From Capsicum annuum (taxonomy: Eukaryota; Streptophyta; Magnoliopsida; Solanales; Solanaceae), in contig NC_061115.1 in the NCBI RefSeq assembly GCF_002878395.1, forward strand, positions 90,908,102 through 90,972,101: a stretch of DNA of 64,000 bases. Direction: 5' to 3'. This document shows, one piece after another, positions 49,301 to 61,200 of this stretch. The first letter of the stretch is position 1, and the number at the start of each line of letters is the position of its first letter. A model generated the notes under the pieces. The model searched no databases. It was not told the origin of the DNA and was given only the letters and a program-made list of their open reading frames with translations. Position numbers and translations under genes: made by a program.

Positions 49301-49781
49301 AAAAGTCCTATAAATATGTAAGGAATAATAAGTTAAAGGTTAAGGTTGGGGATAGGGGGTTCTAGAAGGTGTCTCCCATAAAAAGAGTGATGCGGTTTGG
49401 GAAGAGGGGTAACCTTAGCCCTAGTATGTTGGTCCGTACTTGGTTTAGAGAAGGGTTGGAAATGTCGCATATGAATTGGAGTTGCATTCTATCTTGAGCT
49501 CTATTCAAACGGTGCTCTATGTTTCTATGTTGAGAAAGTATGTGGGTTATCCGTCATGGATTGTACCTATAAAATATATTGGTATTATTGATTCTCTATC
49601 TTATGAGGACATCTTGATTGTGATTTTGGATCAACAGGTTCTTTGGTTTCATACCAAGGACGTAGCTTCGATAAAGGTTCTATGGAGAAACCACAAGGTG
49701 GAAGAGGCTACATAGGAAGCTGATGAGGTCTTGAAGTCGAAGTATCCCTTCCTATTCCCTATTTCAAAAAATCATTCTTAA
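46381..49781 (+). pseudogene. Gypsy pol: protease, reverse transcriptase, RNase H, integrase
   Basis: Order: protease with LLDQGSTL (46414-46437) and VVLGMDWL; reverse transcriptase from [17 protein letters not shown] (46990) with GAPMLF, RKKDG, SKIDLQFG; RNase H connection PMTLIDIQSFLGFFRYYRSF (47640); RNase H block with [17 protein letters not shown]; integrase zinc finger HESHYVIYPG (near 48520); core MTKFSHFVPG (near 48795); GPY/F module KVSPIKRVMRFGK (49366); and the tail LWRNHKVEEAT (49677). The catalytic reverse transcriptase motif, normally FIDDIL, reads IIGNIL at 47422-47439, losing both aspartates. Frameshifts near 47300, 48700 and 49060, and many stops, inactivate it. Confidence 0.87.
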
Positions 49782-49957
49782 GGTATGTGTTTCTCTTAGC
49801 ATCTTTGTTTTTTAATCTTTTTTAAACGTATTTGGTGAATTCTTTAGTAATCTATTTTTTTTCTTAAAGGTAAGAGTAGAGATGTTTTGGGGTTAAATCA
49901 TATTAGTGACTGCCTTGTCCCATCATTCGAGGATGAATGATCTTAGTGGGGGAGAAT
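49782..49957 (+). other. 3' untranslated region and purine tract
   Basis: Non-coding stretch after pol. It ends in the polypurine tract agtgggggagaat (49945-49957), immediately before the 3' LTR. A remnant of the common tail 'tcattcgaggatgaatg' precedes it. Confidence 0.7.
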
Positions 49958-51729
49958 TGAACATACTGGATTTTGACCCTTGAAAATTTCCTGAGCATTG
50001 TGATTACTATCCTAGTAACGACTCACCACATAAGTCATATGGTATGGGTATGGGTCAGGTGACCCTAGTCATTAGGTTTCCAAAAACTGGTGGTTGGGTT
50101 TTGGTCTTCGTAACGATTTAGTGGTACGAGGTGTTAGGGGAGGTGATGGGTCATTTAGTCAAACCTTTCTCAAATCAGTAACTTTGTAACTAGACTTGGA
50201 TCTTAGTACAAGTGGAACACTAAGAGCCATAAGGATAGGTTACGAGTGGTAAGGGTGAGACGTATGTTGTCCAGTGTCCATAACTTTGGTTTCTGCCCTG
50301 GGTATGACTAGACCAGACTAGTCTTATGGTCTGGTCATAATTGGGGGCCATTGAGTCATATGATGGACAGAGTATAGGTGTCCAACTCACTGATTTAGTG
50401 ACAACTCAAAGGTACAAGTCGTATGTTGTGGTCACCAGTTATGGGGGTTGACTCGTAACCACCTGCGGCATTTTTACATTTTTAAGTTGGTGGCATTTTG
50501 GACATTTCCCCTTTTAAATCCCTTTGAGTCCACAACTTAAAACACCTTTAGGTACTTCATTAGCACACTACTCCTAATACAATACTCTCAAATTCCCTCT
50601 CAAACTCTCTCTTTAAGAAAAATCTAGGGTTTTATCAAAATAATCAGTTATGGCTTTCCTGGGGTGGTTTCTCTTCGTACTTCTTGGTGTCTGAAGCATG
50701 TCACACTTCCCTCATTGTTATTTTACTAAAGTTATATTTATAAATGTATGGTTTTCATGGTGTTATTATGGTTTTGAAATCAAGGTTCGGGGTTTGGGTT
50801 ATTAATGGATGAATATTATTTCTCATGGTTTAATTGTGGCTTTCCTTGTTTTGATTATGGTTTTCCACATAGGGTACATGGTAATGGTGATTTAATTGAG
50901 GGTGGCCTTTGTGGCCATGTGCATAATGTCACACTTTATATTCTTGGGGATTACTAGTCATCTTAGGTTCTTTTCTGCAGTCGTGCGGTAACAAGCACTG
51001 GGGCCCTTTCAAAAGGAGAGCTGAACCCATATAGCTTATGAATGATTTTAGGATGACAGAGATACACAACCCAAGTTATGGTTGTAAATGCATGCTAAAC
51101 CTACTTCCCTATCTCAGCACGAAATATATGTTTATATGATGTTGCATATGGTTATTTGATTTTCTTTTGAACTAATGGCATTATTTTATTTTTATCCCTG
51201 AGTTACATGCTAATGTTTTCCCTGCTAATTGTCTTCAGGCACTGTATCCCTATGCAATATAGGAACCAGCCATACTACTATTCCTCATGCTCAGTGACTT
51301 AGATTCAGGGAGAACTTTGAGTCTGATAGAAGTGGTGAGATTTCATACTTTGGAAGACTCCATTTCATGCTATGGTCTTCTTTTCTTTATTGTTATTTCT
51401 CTAGTTTTGGTTATGGATATGGTCTGGGGTATGTCCCGATGGAATGTTCTATCATTATGGTTTGAGGCTTTTTCCGACTACTATAGGCATGGGCGGTGTA
51501 GGTATTAGTGTTTTCATTGGTATTAGTTGGACATTTGGTTGTGGCCATTTGGTTATGATTATAGACTCACTTTATTGTCCTTAATTTTACATTATCTTAT
51601 TTGTTATATGTTCTAAATTCAGCTGACATAGGGTGTAGGGTGGTTAATGATTAGGTATTAAGGGTGGTATCTATTCCTTGTTGGACTTGAGATACCCAAC
51701 ACCACTAGGCCCTAGTTTGGGTCGTGTCA
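49958..51729 (+). repeat. 3' LTR of the 40.4 kb gypsy element
   Basis: 1772 bp, starting TGAACATACTGG and ending GGGTCGTGTCA. It is shorter than the 5' LTR because of a clean 469 bp deletion at 50898-50902. Confidence 0.83.
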
Positions 51730-52758
51730 TTAAATTCACTGGGGGAATCTTCGCAGTAGATAATGCTTGTTTACCTTCAAAGTCAGCTATAGCCTATTTT
51801 CTTAACTTTATGGGGATCTGGTCCGTGTTCTTTCCTTTGACTCCTCCAGACTTGAGATATTCCTGGTAATCCATTTTGTGCATTGGGCAGTCCTTAAAGA
51901 AATGCACAGGACTTCAACATTTGTGACAAACTTCAACAAAACCTCCCTTCACGTTGTTGCTTTCTCTTCTTTGAAATTGACCTCTTTGTTCATTGCTCTA
52001 ACAATTCCTTTTTCCAAATAAAAGTTTTATTCACTTGCATATGACTTAGAAACTTCAATGCCAGAGATTTTTCTCCTTTTACTTCCTTATTCTCTTGCCT
52101 TTCCTACTTTTTGAGTTCACGAGTCTTTAAGTTACCATTAATCTTATCCATTGTGAGAGTTTTTAGGATCTTTGCCTAAATGATGGTATCTACTTTTCTT
52201 TTCGAAGATTTAGGTAGAACCCCTAGATTTTTTCGCACCTATTTGTACAAATGAATCACTTCTCCTAAACAGTGCAGCTCATTAGTAATAGAAGTAAATC
52301 AAGTATGCATCTCTTTAATGGTTTCTCCTTCTTTCATAGTGAAGGTTTCATACTGTGTACTCAATATATCAACCTTTGAATCCTTCACATCAATTGTCCC
52401 TTCATGAGCTATTTTAAATCAATCTCAGATTTCTTTAATATTTTCACATGTATTCATCAACCCTTATGCCATAAACCAACAATATCTTAGCCTTGTAATT
52501 TTTTTCAATTTTCTTTCTGTCTTCATAATCATACCCTCTCCTGCTTTTAACAAACTTTCTTACTATTTCTCCGTCTTTGACTTCTTTAACATGATCATAA
52601 AGACCATCAATATTTATGTCCATCAGCTCACCATCCTTAGTCGTAATGACATCAAACATCCTAGTTTTCGACCACCCATAGTAGTACCCATTAAATCTAG
52701 GCAGCCTAGTTGTAGATTTCCCTTCTTCTAGGTTAGGTGGAGCTGTCATGCTAACCAA
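51730..52758 (-). pseudogene. Copia gag, N-terminal part with zinc knuckle
   Basis: It starts MVSMTAPPNLEEGKSTTR at 52758, shortly after the primer binding site. The UBN2-type region follows (FNGYYYGWSKTRMFD, EKNYKAKILLVYGI, then MKEGETIKEMHT near 52340). Near 51880-51930 is a zinc knuckle, CHKC followed by SPVHFFKDC, that keeps the C-x2-C-x4-H-x4-C spacing but has a TGA right after the second cysteine. The last readable stretch before the gypsy insertion is ALSTAKIPPVNL. Stops and frameshifts occur throughout. This copy runs past EKNYKAK where the array copies are cut, so it shows the uninterrupted form. Confidence 0.82.
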
Positions 52759-52791
52759 ATCACTCTAGGTGTGAACCTTTTAGAGTGTTCT

Positions 52792-52806
52792 AGCTTTGAT
52801 ACTAAT
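52792..52806 (-). promoter_or_regulatory. Decayed copia primer binding site
   Basis: Minus strand ATTAGTATCAAAGC next to the LTR end. It differs by two or three transitions from the ATTGGTATCAGAGC seen at 26414-26428. Confidence 0.65.
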
Positions 52807-53568
52807 TAATGAAACCATAAGGTTTGCACCATATAGTGAGCGGCCAGGTCCCTCAAACATAGTCACAGGCAATAAAATAGTAAATAAACCAGGAATACAA
52901 AATAGTGCAGGAAACTTAAAGGACACAAGATTTAACATGGAAACCCCCTTGCTCAAGGGAGGAAAAACCACGGCATGCCCTCACAAGAACCTAAAACTCC
53001 ACTATAATCAAACTCTTGATTACAAACTCTAATGAACCTAACTCTAGGTTCCTTCTGCTTGTAATGAATCTACTACAAGTCACCTCGACAACTCTGCGAA
53101 GAATCCCTTAAAACTGATTACCTCTAACCTGTATAAAACCTAGGTAACTCTACCTAAGCACTTTCAAAGTGAGAAGAAAATAACATTACTCTTATAACAT
53201 GAGTAATTTACTTACAATTTAGGACTCAGCTCAAGAACGCTCACTCTTTTTGTGCATAAGAAAAAAGAACTTGATCTATACTTGAGCAATGAAGTTGGAT
53301 TGAGTTTTTGCCTCTTTCAATTTCCTTTTTTTGTAATTTTTCAAAACTTACTTGATAGAGAAACATCCTTTACCTTTTATAGTTGAGTGATGATTAGGGT
53401 TGAAATATGGTTGGACTAGGTGTTCTAAATAGTAAAAGCAACACCTGTGCAGTTTGTTACACAAGAGGACAAAATTGTGTAGATGCGTGCTAGCTGTACT
53501 ATAGCCTTGAACATCCAGGGACCGGGTTTATTATAGTGATCTGCTCATCATCAAAAAAAGATATAACA
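52807..53568 (-). repeat. 5' LTR of the copia element
   Basis: 762 bp, minus strand starting TGTTATATC. It has a TATA box (TATAAAAG, minus) at 53374-53381. It is homologous throughout to 26429-27097, with an extra block of about 90 bp near 53225-53320. The bases just upstream on the minus strand are GCTGATGTG, where the gypsy-A integrase frame is cut. Confidence 0.86.
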
Positions 53569-54351
53569 CATCAGCAAAAGAGTTTTGGCGACTCTGAGTA
53601 GTCTTAAATCTTTCTTTAATCACCTTAACCTTCTCAATGGCTTGGTGAACCAAGTCAGGCCCAAACAACTTAGTCTCACCTACCTCAAACCATCCAATAG
53701 GATACCTACACCTTTTACCATATTGAGTCTCGAAAGGATCTATTTGGATGTAAGAATGATATATATTATTGTAAGCGAACTCAATAAGGGGTAAATGTTC
53801 AAACAAAATAGCCTTAAAGTCAATAACATAGGTCCTTAATATATCCTCCAAAGCCTGAATAGTATGCTCTACTTGCAATCCATTTGAGGGTGGAAAATGG
53901 TGCTAAGGTTAATCTGAGTACCAAAACCTTTCTGAAATTAATGCCGAAAATGAGACCAAAACTACGTACCTCAATATGAATTAATTGACACCAGTGTTCC
54001 ATAAAACTTAACTATCTCCTCAATGAAGAAATTAATATAATGCTCCCTAGAGTAGTTAGTCCTTATCGACAAGAAGCGAGCAGACTTAGTCATTTTGTAC
54101 ACAATGACCCAACAAAATTTTACTAATTGTGAGACTACAGAAGGCCCATGATGAAATCCATATTGATTATCTCCCACTTCCACATATAAAAATCTCTCTT
54201 GAGATATGCCACCAGGCCTCAAATAATCGACCTTAACCTAATGAAAAATCATACACTTAGCCATAAAGTTCACCATATGTATCTTCATATTATTCAAACA
54301 CTAAATTTATTTCAAGTCATGATGCATTTTAGTCTATTCTCAATGAACTTT
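53569..54351 (-). pseudogene. Gypsy-A integrase fragment (5' half of the split pol)
   Basis: Minus-strand translation gives an integrase core: MTKSARFLSIRTNYS (near 54110), QALEDILRTYVIDF, HLPLIEFAYNN, RCRYPIGWFEVGE, and KVKVIKERFKTTQSRQ. It ends ...SFADV at the copia LTR. The first catalytic aspartate is replaced, as VIVYKMTKS stands where the family has VIVDRMTKS. Frameshifts split it into three frames. It is cut on the right by the gypsy LTR at 54352. The next residues of the family (DVR...LEFEV...WV) are exactly those that open the pol fragments in the array, so the two look like halves of one gene. Confidence 0.85.
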
Positions 54352-56879
54352 TGTAAGACCCCACAAAAATTTCTAGATTAAATCAGTCCTTTAAGCCTAT
54401 TAGGGGTCCCAGACTTAGAATATATTAACTAAGTATTCAAACTTAGTGCTGTTTTAGCCTTCAATAGTTGGCAATCTTATTTAATGACCTTTACATCCTT
54501 TAAATATTAATATTTGAGTTAGTTCATGATCAGGAATGTTAGTAGAGGTTCCCGAATAAGTTTCAAATTTTTTAGACCTTATTTAGACTATGTTGAAGTG
54601 CCCAAAATAGTGGGTCAATGAGATCTTGACGCATCATGTCAACCACGGAGTCGATAAGATAATGTTTCCCCAGCTTCAGTGCAAATTCAACTGAAATGAT
54701 GTGGACTCGACGCGATGCATTAGCTATTACGTCAATGCCAACGACGTAGCGCATCGGCCTGTGCATCAGTAACATAATTTTCAAGCATTAAAAGGCTGCG
54801 TCCTCAAGGTTAAATAGGTCGTTTTCCCATTCTCTTCAGCCCACAAAATAGTAAACTAAACCCGTTGGAGAGAATTATATTCATTCTTTCATAAATTTCT
54901 CAAGAACAAGAACCCTAGGTGTTCAAATTTCAAATCAAGAACTACAGAACTCACCATTAACTTTCAGAAATTCATCAACTAAGGTATGTGAAGTGTTCAT
55001 CCAGGGGTACCTTCCACCCTTGGAGTCCACGAAACTATTTTTAAACATCAAGTTCATGGATTTCATGAATTCCATCTTGGGTTTGATTATGTTCATATTT
55101 ATAATGATTAAGTGGATTCTAATGTAGGTTTTATGATACGTTTCATGTGAGGTTAATTGATATTATGTAATATCACGAGGATCTATGTAAAACCCTTGAA
55201 ATTATGAATGGGGATTGGAATTATGATGTCTACTTTTTGTTTAGTGTTATGTGCATATGTATGCTCACCAAGTGCTTAATGAATTGTTCATGTCAACTAA
55301 TAACGGAAAGAAATCATGTCATGCTAGCTTATTTGCAAGTTATACCATTCAAGATTTTGGTAATGTCTCTATAGATGTATTATTATTTCAATGTGCATGA
55401 TTATGTTAAGCAAGATCATGTGATGTTTTATTTTCATACTATCGAGTTCTAGGGGTATTAAATACCCAATAATTTAGCTGTTTACTTAGAGCCAGTTTTA
55501 ACAACAAGGTATTTTAAGTAATAACTCATTTAGTAGAACTCATCAAGTTATAAAAACCCATGAAATCTTAGTAGTGTTCGTAATTTAGTCATAGTACTTA
55601 GATCAGACCTCAGTAGATTCAGTCAGTTAACAGAATCCAAGAGTATTTTATCAGTCCATGGAACTCAGTGAACTTAGTTTAGTTCAATCAAACAATAATA
55701 TCCGCAAAAATTCAGTCCAGTCTAGTATAGACTAGAAATCAATTCAATATCCGTTTAGTTGGGAGTAGGATTCAGCACTGAGCGAACCTAGGGATGGGGG
55801 TTTTTTTGTCGGCAGAAGGTTTGACCCTTAGTAGCAATCCCAGTGTTACCAAACTACTTAGCCAGTGTAAGTTGAGATATCTTTCTGCCAGATATTATGA
55901 GGATTGATACATCTTATTTGAGCTTTCCTACCAGCGAAGGAACTGTGGTTAGAGAGGATTAATTGATAGCTTGTCTCTACCCGTGGCACAGTATTGACAC
56001 CCTTTGAACTGTGGTTATATGTTTGACCCTAATTAGTTTATAGAGGGGAATGCCAGTTATATGATTACCTCCCATAGTTTTAGTTTCAGTCTCAGTCTCA
56101 AAATAGAACTTAATTCAGTTCAACAGATTTATGACTATCAGATATAGTCACTCAGCTTAATATGGACCTTAATATAGTTCCACAAAATTAGGACTATCAG
56201 ATACAATCATTCATTTATTAGTAATTCAGTATCAACATACTTAGATAAAAGTTAATCGGTATTTAGATTCAGTATTCAGTATTATCACAATCTCAGTTGC
56301 AGTATACATATTCATGCATTGGTTCTTATTCAGTCATCCTCATGTTATCCATTTATTATTTTTTATACATATGAACCCATGCATTTTAGCCCGACTCACT
56401 AGCATACCAGTACATTCAAAGTTCTGCTGCATGCTTTTCTTTTGTGCTATGATGTCTTATATCAAATGTTCAGACACACGGGCTCTAGAGCACTCTTAGC
56501 AGTTCAGATTTTCGGTAGTTAGCATAGTGGTGAGTCATCATAGTTCAAGGATATGGTTATTTTTAATACTTCAGTAGTCAGAGTTAGTTGGGGATTTTTC
56601 CCATCAACTCCACGATTCAGATAGTTTAGAGGCTTTCTATACTAGAGTATTTTCTGATAGTTATTTAGTTTTTAGTATTGATGCTTAGTTTTGGTATTGT
56701 GATACCATATCAAGTATTATTTATTGTATTGAACCTTAGGGCCAGATTTTCACCTACTTTTCACATATATACTGTATTATTATTCAGTTATTGCAATAGG
56801 TACCAGTTAGGGGTTAGCTTGTAGTTCTTATGATTATGAGCATCATGTAGTATCCGGGGTACAGAATCGGGGTGTAACA
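54352..56879 (+). repeat. 5' LTR of the 54.4 kb gypsy element
   Basis: 2528 bp, TGTAAGACCCCAC to GGGTGTAACA. It matches the 3' LTR from 62048 up to the window end. Near 55800 it contains a short run of T ('gggggtttttttgtcgg') not seen in the other copy. Confidence 0.87.
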
Positions 56880-57101
56880 AACATTGTATTAGATCCAAAG
56901 GTTCAACAATGTCCTAGGAAGTCTAAAAGCCATATCTAGTAGAGTCTTATGCATGTGCATGTTGCACACCACACTTATGGATAGGAGGCTACAAGGTGTT
57001 TAGGAATAATTTCCCTTCTTACAGTATTTCTGTCGTGCGAGTGAGCATAAGCTTCAGTTACACTCTCCTTTTAATCCAAGTTTCTCTTTTATTTATAGAC
57101 T
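56880..57101 (+). other. Decayed primer binding site and leader
   Basis: ATTGTATTAGATCC at 56883-56896 stands where TTGGTATCAGAGCC is expected, with several substitutions. The leader contains 'gcacaccacacttatgg', shared with the LARD-like element. Confidence 0.65.
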
Positions 57102-58245
57102 ATGCATCTAAAGAGGGTAAAGGGAAGAGGAATGAGGGACCAGTCAGAACCTCAGCTCATCCAGCCAAATCCTCTAAATAAACATATCTCCCACGCTGGG
57201 TTCAGAGTAGCCTTAACCACCCTAGCTTATTCTTTTGCATCCAAAAATAAACTTCTAACTACTATTCTAGCCAACCCAGTGGCCAATACTATTGCTATAA
57301 GGATTTGGGATTTCACCCAAATGAACCGTCAATCATTTACTGGGTCTAAGTCTGATAAAGATCCTCAGGAATTTCTTGATCAAGTGTAAAAGGTTACTGA
57401 TATTATGGGGGTGACTACTGTTAAGAGAGTTGAGTTGGCCATATATTAGCTACAGAATATGGCACAATCATAGTTCAAAATAGTAGAAAGTAGAGAGGGC
57501 CATAAATGCAGGGCCGATATAATGGAAGGAGTTTATAGTTGCTTTTTTGGATAGGTTCTTCCCGCTAGAGTTGAGGGAAGTAAAGGTATTGGAGTTTATA
57601 AACCTGAGGCATGGAAATATGATAGCACAAGAGGATTTCTCAAGTTTGCTCAGTTAGCAAGATATGCCCCGTATGTGGTAGCAGATAGCAGATCTAAGAT
57701 GAGTAAGTTTGTGTCGGGGGTGTTTAGCAGTGTGATCAAGAAATGTAGGACTGCAATGCTAATAAAAGAGATAGACATATCCAGACTCATAGTCCATGGT
57801 CAGTAGATATAGAAGGCCAAGAATAAAGAGAATGAGAGGGAGAATAAGAGAACGAGAATAGGTAGTTTTAGTTTTGCGTAGCCTAAGTCAGAGAGTTGGA
57901 ATTATTCTCATTTCTATATAAAATCCTCAGTCCTAATTCCATCCTCAGCCAATGCTCTAGTGCTAAAATTCAAAGACAAAAACAGGGATAGAGCATCAGG
58001 CCCTAAGCCTGAGGATAGTGTTAGCAGTGCCCGAACTAATCCCTTTTGTCAGAAGTGTGGCAGGAACCACCAGGGTATCTGCACAGTTAGTTGTGATGTG
58101 TGTTTTGGTTATAGCAAGCCAGGTCATAGGGTCAAAATGTGTCATCGGGTGGGTTCATAGAGTCAGCATAATCTTTTCCCAACTCAGTCCGATTGTTCGA
58201 ATTAATATAGTGCCTCTTCCAGTGCCACCAGTGGGTAATGCCTAA
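57102..58245 (+). pseudogene. Gypsy gag with damaged zinc knuckle
   Basis: The first frame (57102-57389) holds NRQSFTGSKSDKDPQEFLDQ, the start of the retrotransposon gag domain. Downstream, in several frames, are VTTVKRVELAIY, QLARYAPYVVADSRSKM and IDISRLIVHGQ. The nucleocapsid region at 57960-58160 has CQKCGRNHQGIC and then CFGYSKPGHRVKMC, where the second cysteine of the C-x2-C-x4-H-x4-C knuckle is Tyr. Stops follow FLDQV and interrupt the middle. Confidence 0.82.
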
Positions 58246-58259
58246 ATAGACTCTATGAT

Positions 58260-61200
58260 TTTTAGTCCCGACAGGATTAGGAAAGTTCTCCCCATGTGGT
58301 CACTGGTATATTACCAATTTTCTATTTGCATTCTTTCACTTTGCTAGATCTAGGAGCTTCTTTGTCCTTTGTTACTCCAAATAAAGAAGTTGATTTTGTA
58401 GTTAGTCCCTAAATTCCAGCAGAGCCTTTCTCAGTTTCTAGTCAAGTGGGTAAATCTATCATTTCTTGGTGAGTATACAGGAATTGCCCAGTTATGATAT
58501 CTCAGAGAGTCACTTCATCACACTTAGTCGAATTAGACATAACTAATTTCGATGTCATTCTCGGCATGGATTGGTTTCATTTCTACTATGCCTTAGTTGA
58601 CTACAAAAATAGAATTGTCCAGTTTCATGTTTCTGAATGATCCCATCCTATAGTAGAAGGGTAATACTTCAGCATTTAAGGGTCAACTTATTTTTTACCT
58701 TTGGTCTAGGAAAATGATAGCTAAGGAATGTGTCTAACATCTTGTCTGAGTCTAGGACTTTAGCTTAGAAACCCCTACTCTTGAATCAGTATCTGTATCT
58801 TGTGAATTCCCAGATATATTTCCCAAAGATCTTCTCGGAGTTCCTCCTGAAAGGGAAATTGATTTCGGAATTGATCTTCACCCAGATACTCAACCCATAT
58901 CTATTCCACTATACTGAATGGCTCTAGTAGAACTTAGAGAATTGAAAGAGAAATTAAAGGATCTATTAGATAAGGGATTCATTAGGCCCAGTGTGTCCCT
59001 GTGGGGTGCACTGGTGTTATTCATGAGTAAGAAAGATGGTTCTCTCAGAATGTGCATAGACTAGCGTAAGTTAAATAAAGTCATGGTAAAGAACAAGTAT
59101 CCACTTCCTAGGATTGATGAATTGTTCGACCAACTTCAGGGTGCCAGCTATTTCTCTAAGATAAACCTCAGATCAAGCTATCATCAGCTCAAGAGTCAGG
59201 GAATGTGACATCCCAAAGATAGCCTTCAAAACTCGGTATGGTCACTTTGAATTCTTATTCATTTTCTTTGGTCTTACCAATTTCCCAACAACTTTTATGG
59301 ACTTAATGAACCGTGAGTTCAAGACGTACTTAGACATGTTTGTCATAGTCTTTATAGATGATATCCTTGTTTACTCCCACAGTGAACAAGATCATGCAGA
59401 CCATCTCAAAATAGTATTATAGACTCTCAGGAATCATCATCTATTCGCCAAATTCAATAAGTGCAAATTTTGTCTAAGTTCAGTAGCTTTCCTTGGCCAC
59501 ATCCTTTTTGGTGATGGTATTAGAGTCGATCTCCAAAAGACCGAGGTAGTGAGAAACTAGCCTAGAACCATCTCTCTATCTGATATTAGGAATTTCTTGG
59601 TCTTGGCCAGCTATTATCCATGGTTTGTTAAGGGATTTTCATTTATTACATCCCCTATGTCCTGATTGTCTCAGAAAAAAAGTCAAATTCTAGTGGTCAG
59701 ATTCCTATGAGAAGAGTTTTTAGGAGTTGAAGACTAGATTCACTACATCTCCAATTTTCACCATACCAGATAGTTTAGATGGCTTTATTATGTATTGTGA
59801 TGCCTTCGGAATTGGTTTGGGGTGCGTTTTGATATAGATAGGTAAGGTCATAGCCTATGCCACTAGAAAACTTAAGCCCCATAATAAGAATTATCCTACT
59901 CATGATCTTGAGTTAGCAACCGTAGTTCTTACCTTAAAGATTTGGAGACACTACTTATATGGGGTGCACGTTGATATGCTCATGGATCCTAAAAGCCTGC
60001 AGTATGTGTTCTCTCAGAAAGACCTCAACCTTCGTTAGAGAAGGTGGTTGGAGTAGTTAAAAGACTACGACATGAGTGTCATGTATCATCCAGGCAAGGC
60101 AAAAGTAGTGGCTGGCGCTCTCAATAGAATATCTATCGGTAGTGTTGCCCATGTTGAGGACAGTAAGAAGACATTAACTCAAGAACTTCATCAACTAGCC
60201 CGACAACGTGTCTGCTTAGTCGATTCAGCAGAAGGTAGTGTGTGGGTGCAGAGTAGCTTAGAACCATCCCTAGTTTCCATAATGAGTAGAAACAAGATAG
60301 GGATCCCAGTTTAGTCAAGCTAAAGGAATCTGTCAGAGATCTGAAAGTAGAGGTTTTTTTCCATGGGGGAGATGATGTTTTGTGTTGTTAAGGCCGTCTA
60401 TGTGTGCCAAGTGTAGATGACTTAAGGCTGAAAATTCTGGTAGAAGCGCACGATGCGCACTATTCTATTTTTCCAGAGGCCACCAAGATGTTTCGTGACA
60501 TGTGGGAAATCTATTAGTGAAGTGGGATGAAGAGGGATATTCAAGAGTTTATGGCTAAATGCTCAACATATCAGTAGGTTAAGGTTGAACATCAGAAGCC
60601 TAGTGGGTCCATGCAGGATTTCAATATACCCACCTAGAAATGAGAAAAAGTGAACCTGGACTTTATGATGGGTTTACCTCGTACTTGCCGTCAGTATGAT
60701 TTAGTTTGGGATATTATAGACCGAATAACCAAATCATCCCATTTTCTACCAGTCCATACCTCTTACTCAACTGAGGATTATGCTAAACTCTATATTAGGG
60801 AGTTAGTCAGATTGCACGGTGTTCCATTATCCATTATCTCTGATAGAGGTACCAAGTTTACCACTCAGTTCTGGAAAGGTTTCTAAAAGGGTCTTAGCAA
60901 CCGAATTCACCTCAGTACAACCTTTCATCCTCAGATAGATGGTTAAGTAGAAAGGACCATTCATACTTTGGAAGATATGCTGCGAACGTGTGAGATTGAC
61001 TTTAATTGTAGTTGGTATGACCACTTGCCTTTGATTGAGTTCGCATACAACAACAATTGTCATTTTAGCATTCAGATGGCTTCGTTTGAGGTGCTTTATG
61101 GGAGAAGGTGTAGATATCATATTTGTTGGTTTGAACTGGGTAAGGGTTCAGTTATAGGGCCTCACCTGGTATTTGATAGTTTAGAGAAAGTTCAGTTAAT

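Larger units (their letters stand above)
40437..51729 (+). mobile_element. Degenerate Ty3/gypsy (chromovirus-like) element
   Basis: 11.3 kb plus-strand element with LTRs 40437-42615 and 49958-51729, primer binding site, gag, protease, reverse transcriptase, RNase H, integrase with GPY/F module, and purine tract, in the usual gypsy order. A solo LTR of about 2.2 kb (43548-45792) splits its gag. It interrupts the copia gag: coding sequence stops at 51730 and resumes at 40436. I do not see a matching target duplication, and a few residues of gag seem to be missing at the site, so some flanking sequence was probably lost. Confidence 0.87.
26429..53568 (-). mobile_element. Ty1/copia element with nested insertions
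   Basis: On the minus strand the order is: 5' LTR (53568 down to 52807), primer binding site, gag, [gypsy insertion 40437-51729], rest of gag, a pre-integrase fragment, a plant-transposon-domain fragment, [large non-autonomous element 27387-36307], purine tract, 3' LTR (27097 down to 26429). Without the insertions it is about 6.9 kb. No reverse transcriptase or integrase core is visible, so pol has been largely lost and the element is non-autonomous. It interrupts the gypsy-A pol gene. The short sequence GATGTG is found beside its 5' LTR (plus-strand complement just right of 53568) and beside the copia LTR end in the array, consistent with a 5-6 bp target duplication. Confidence 0.82.
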
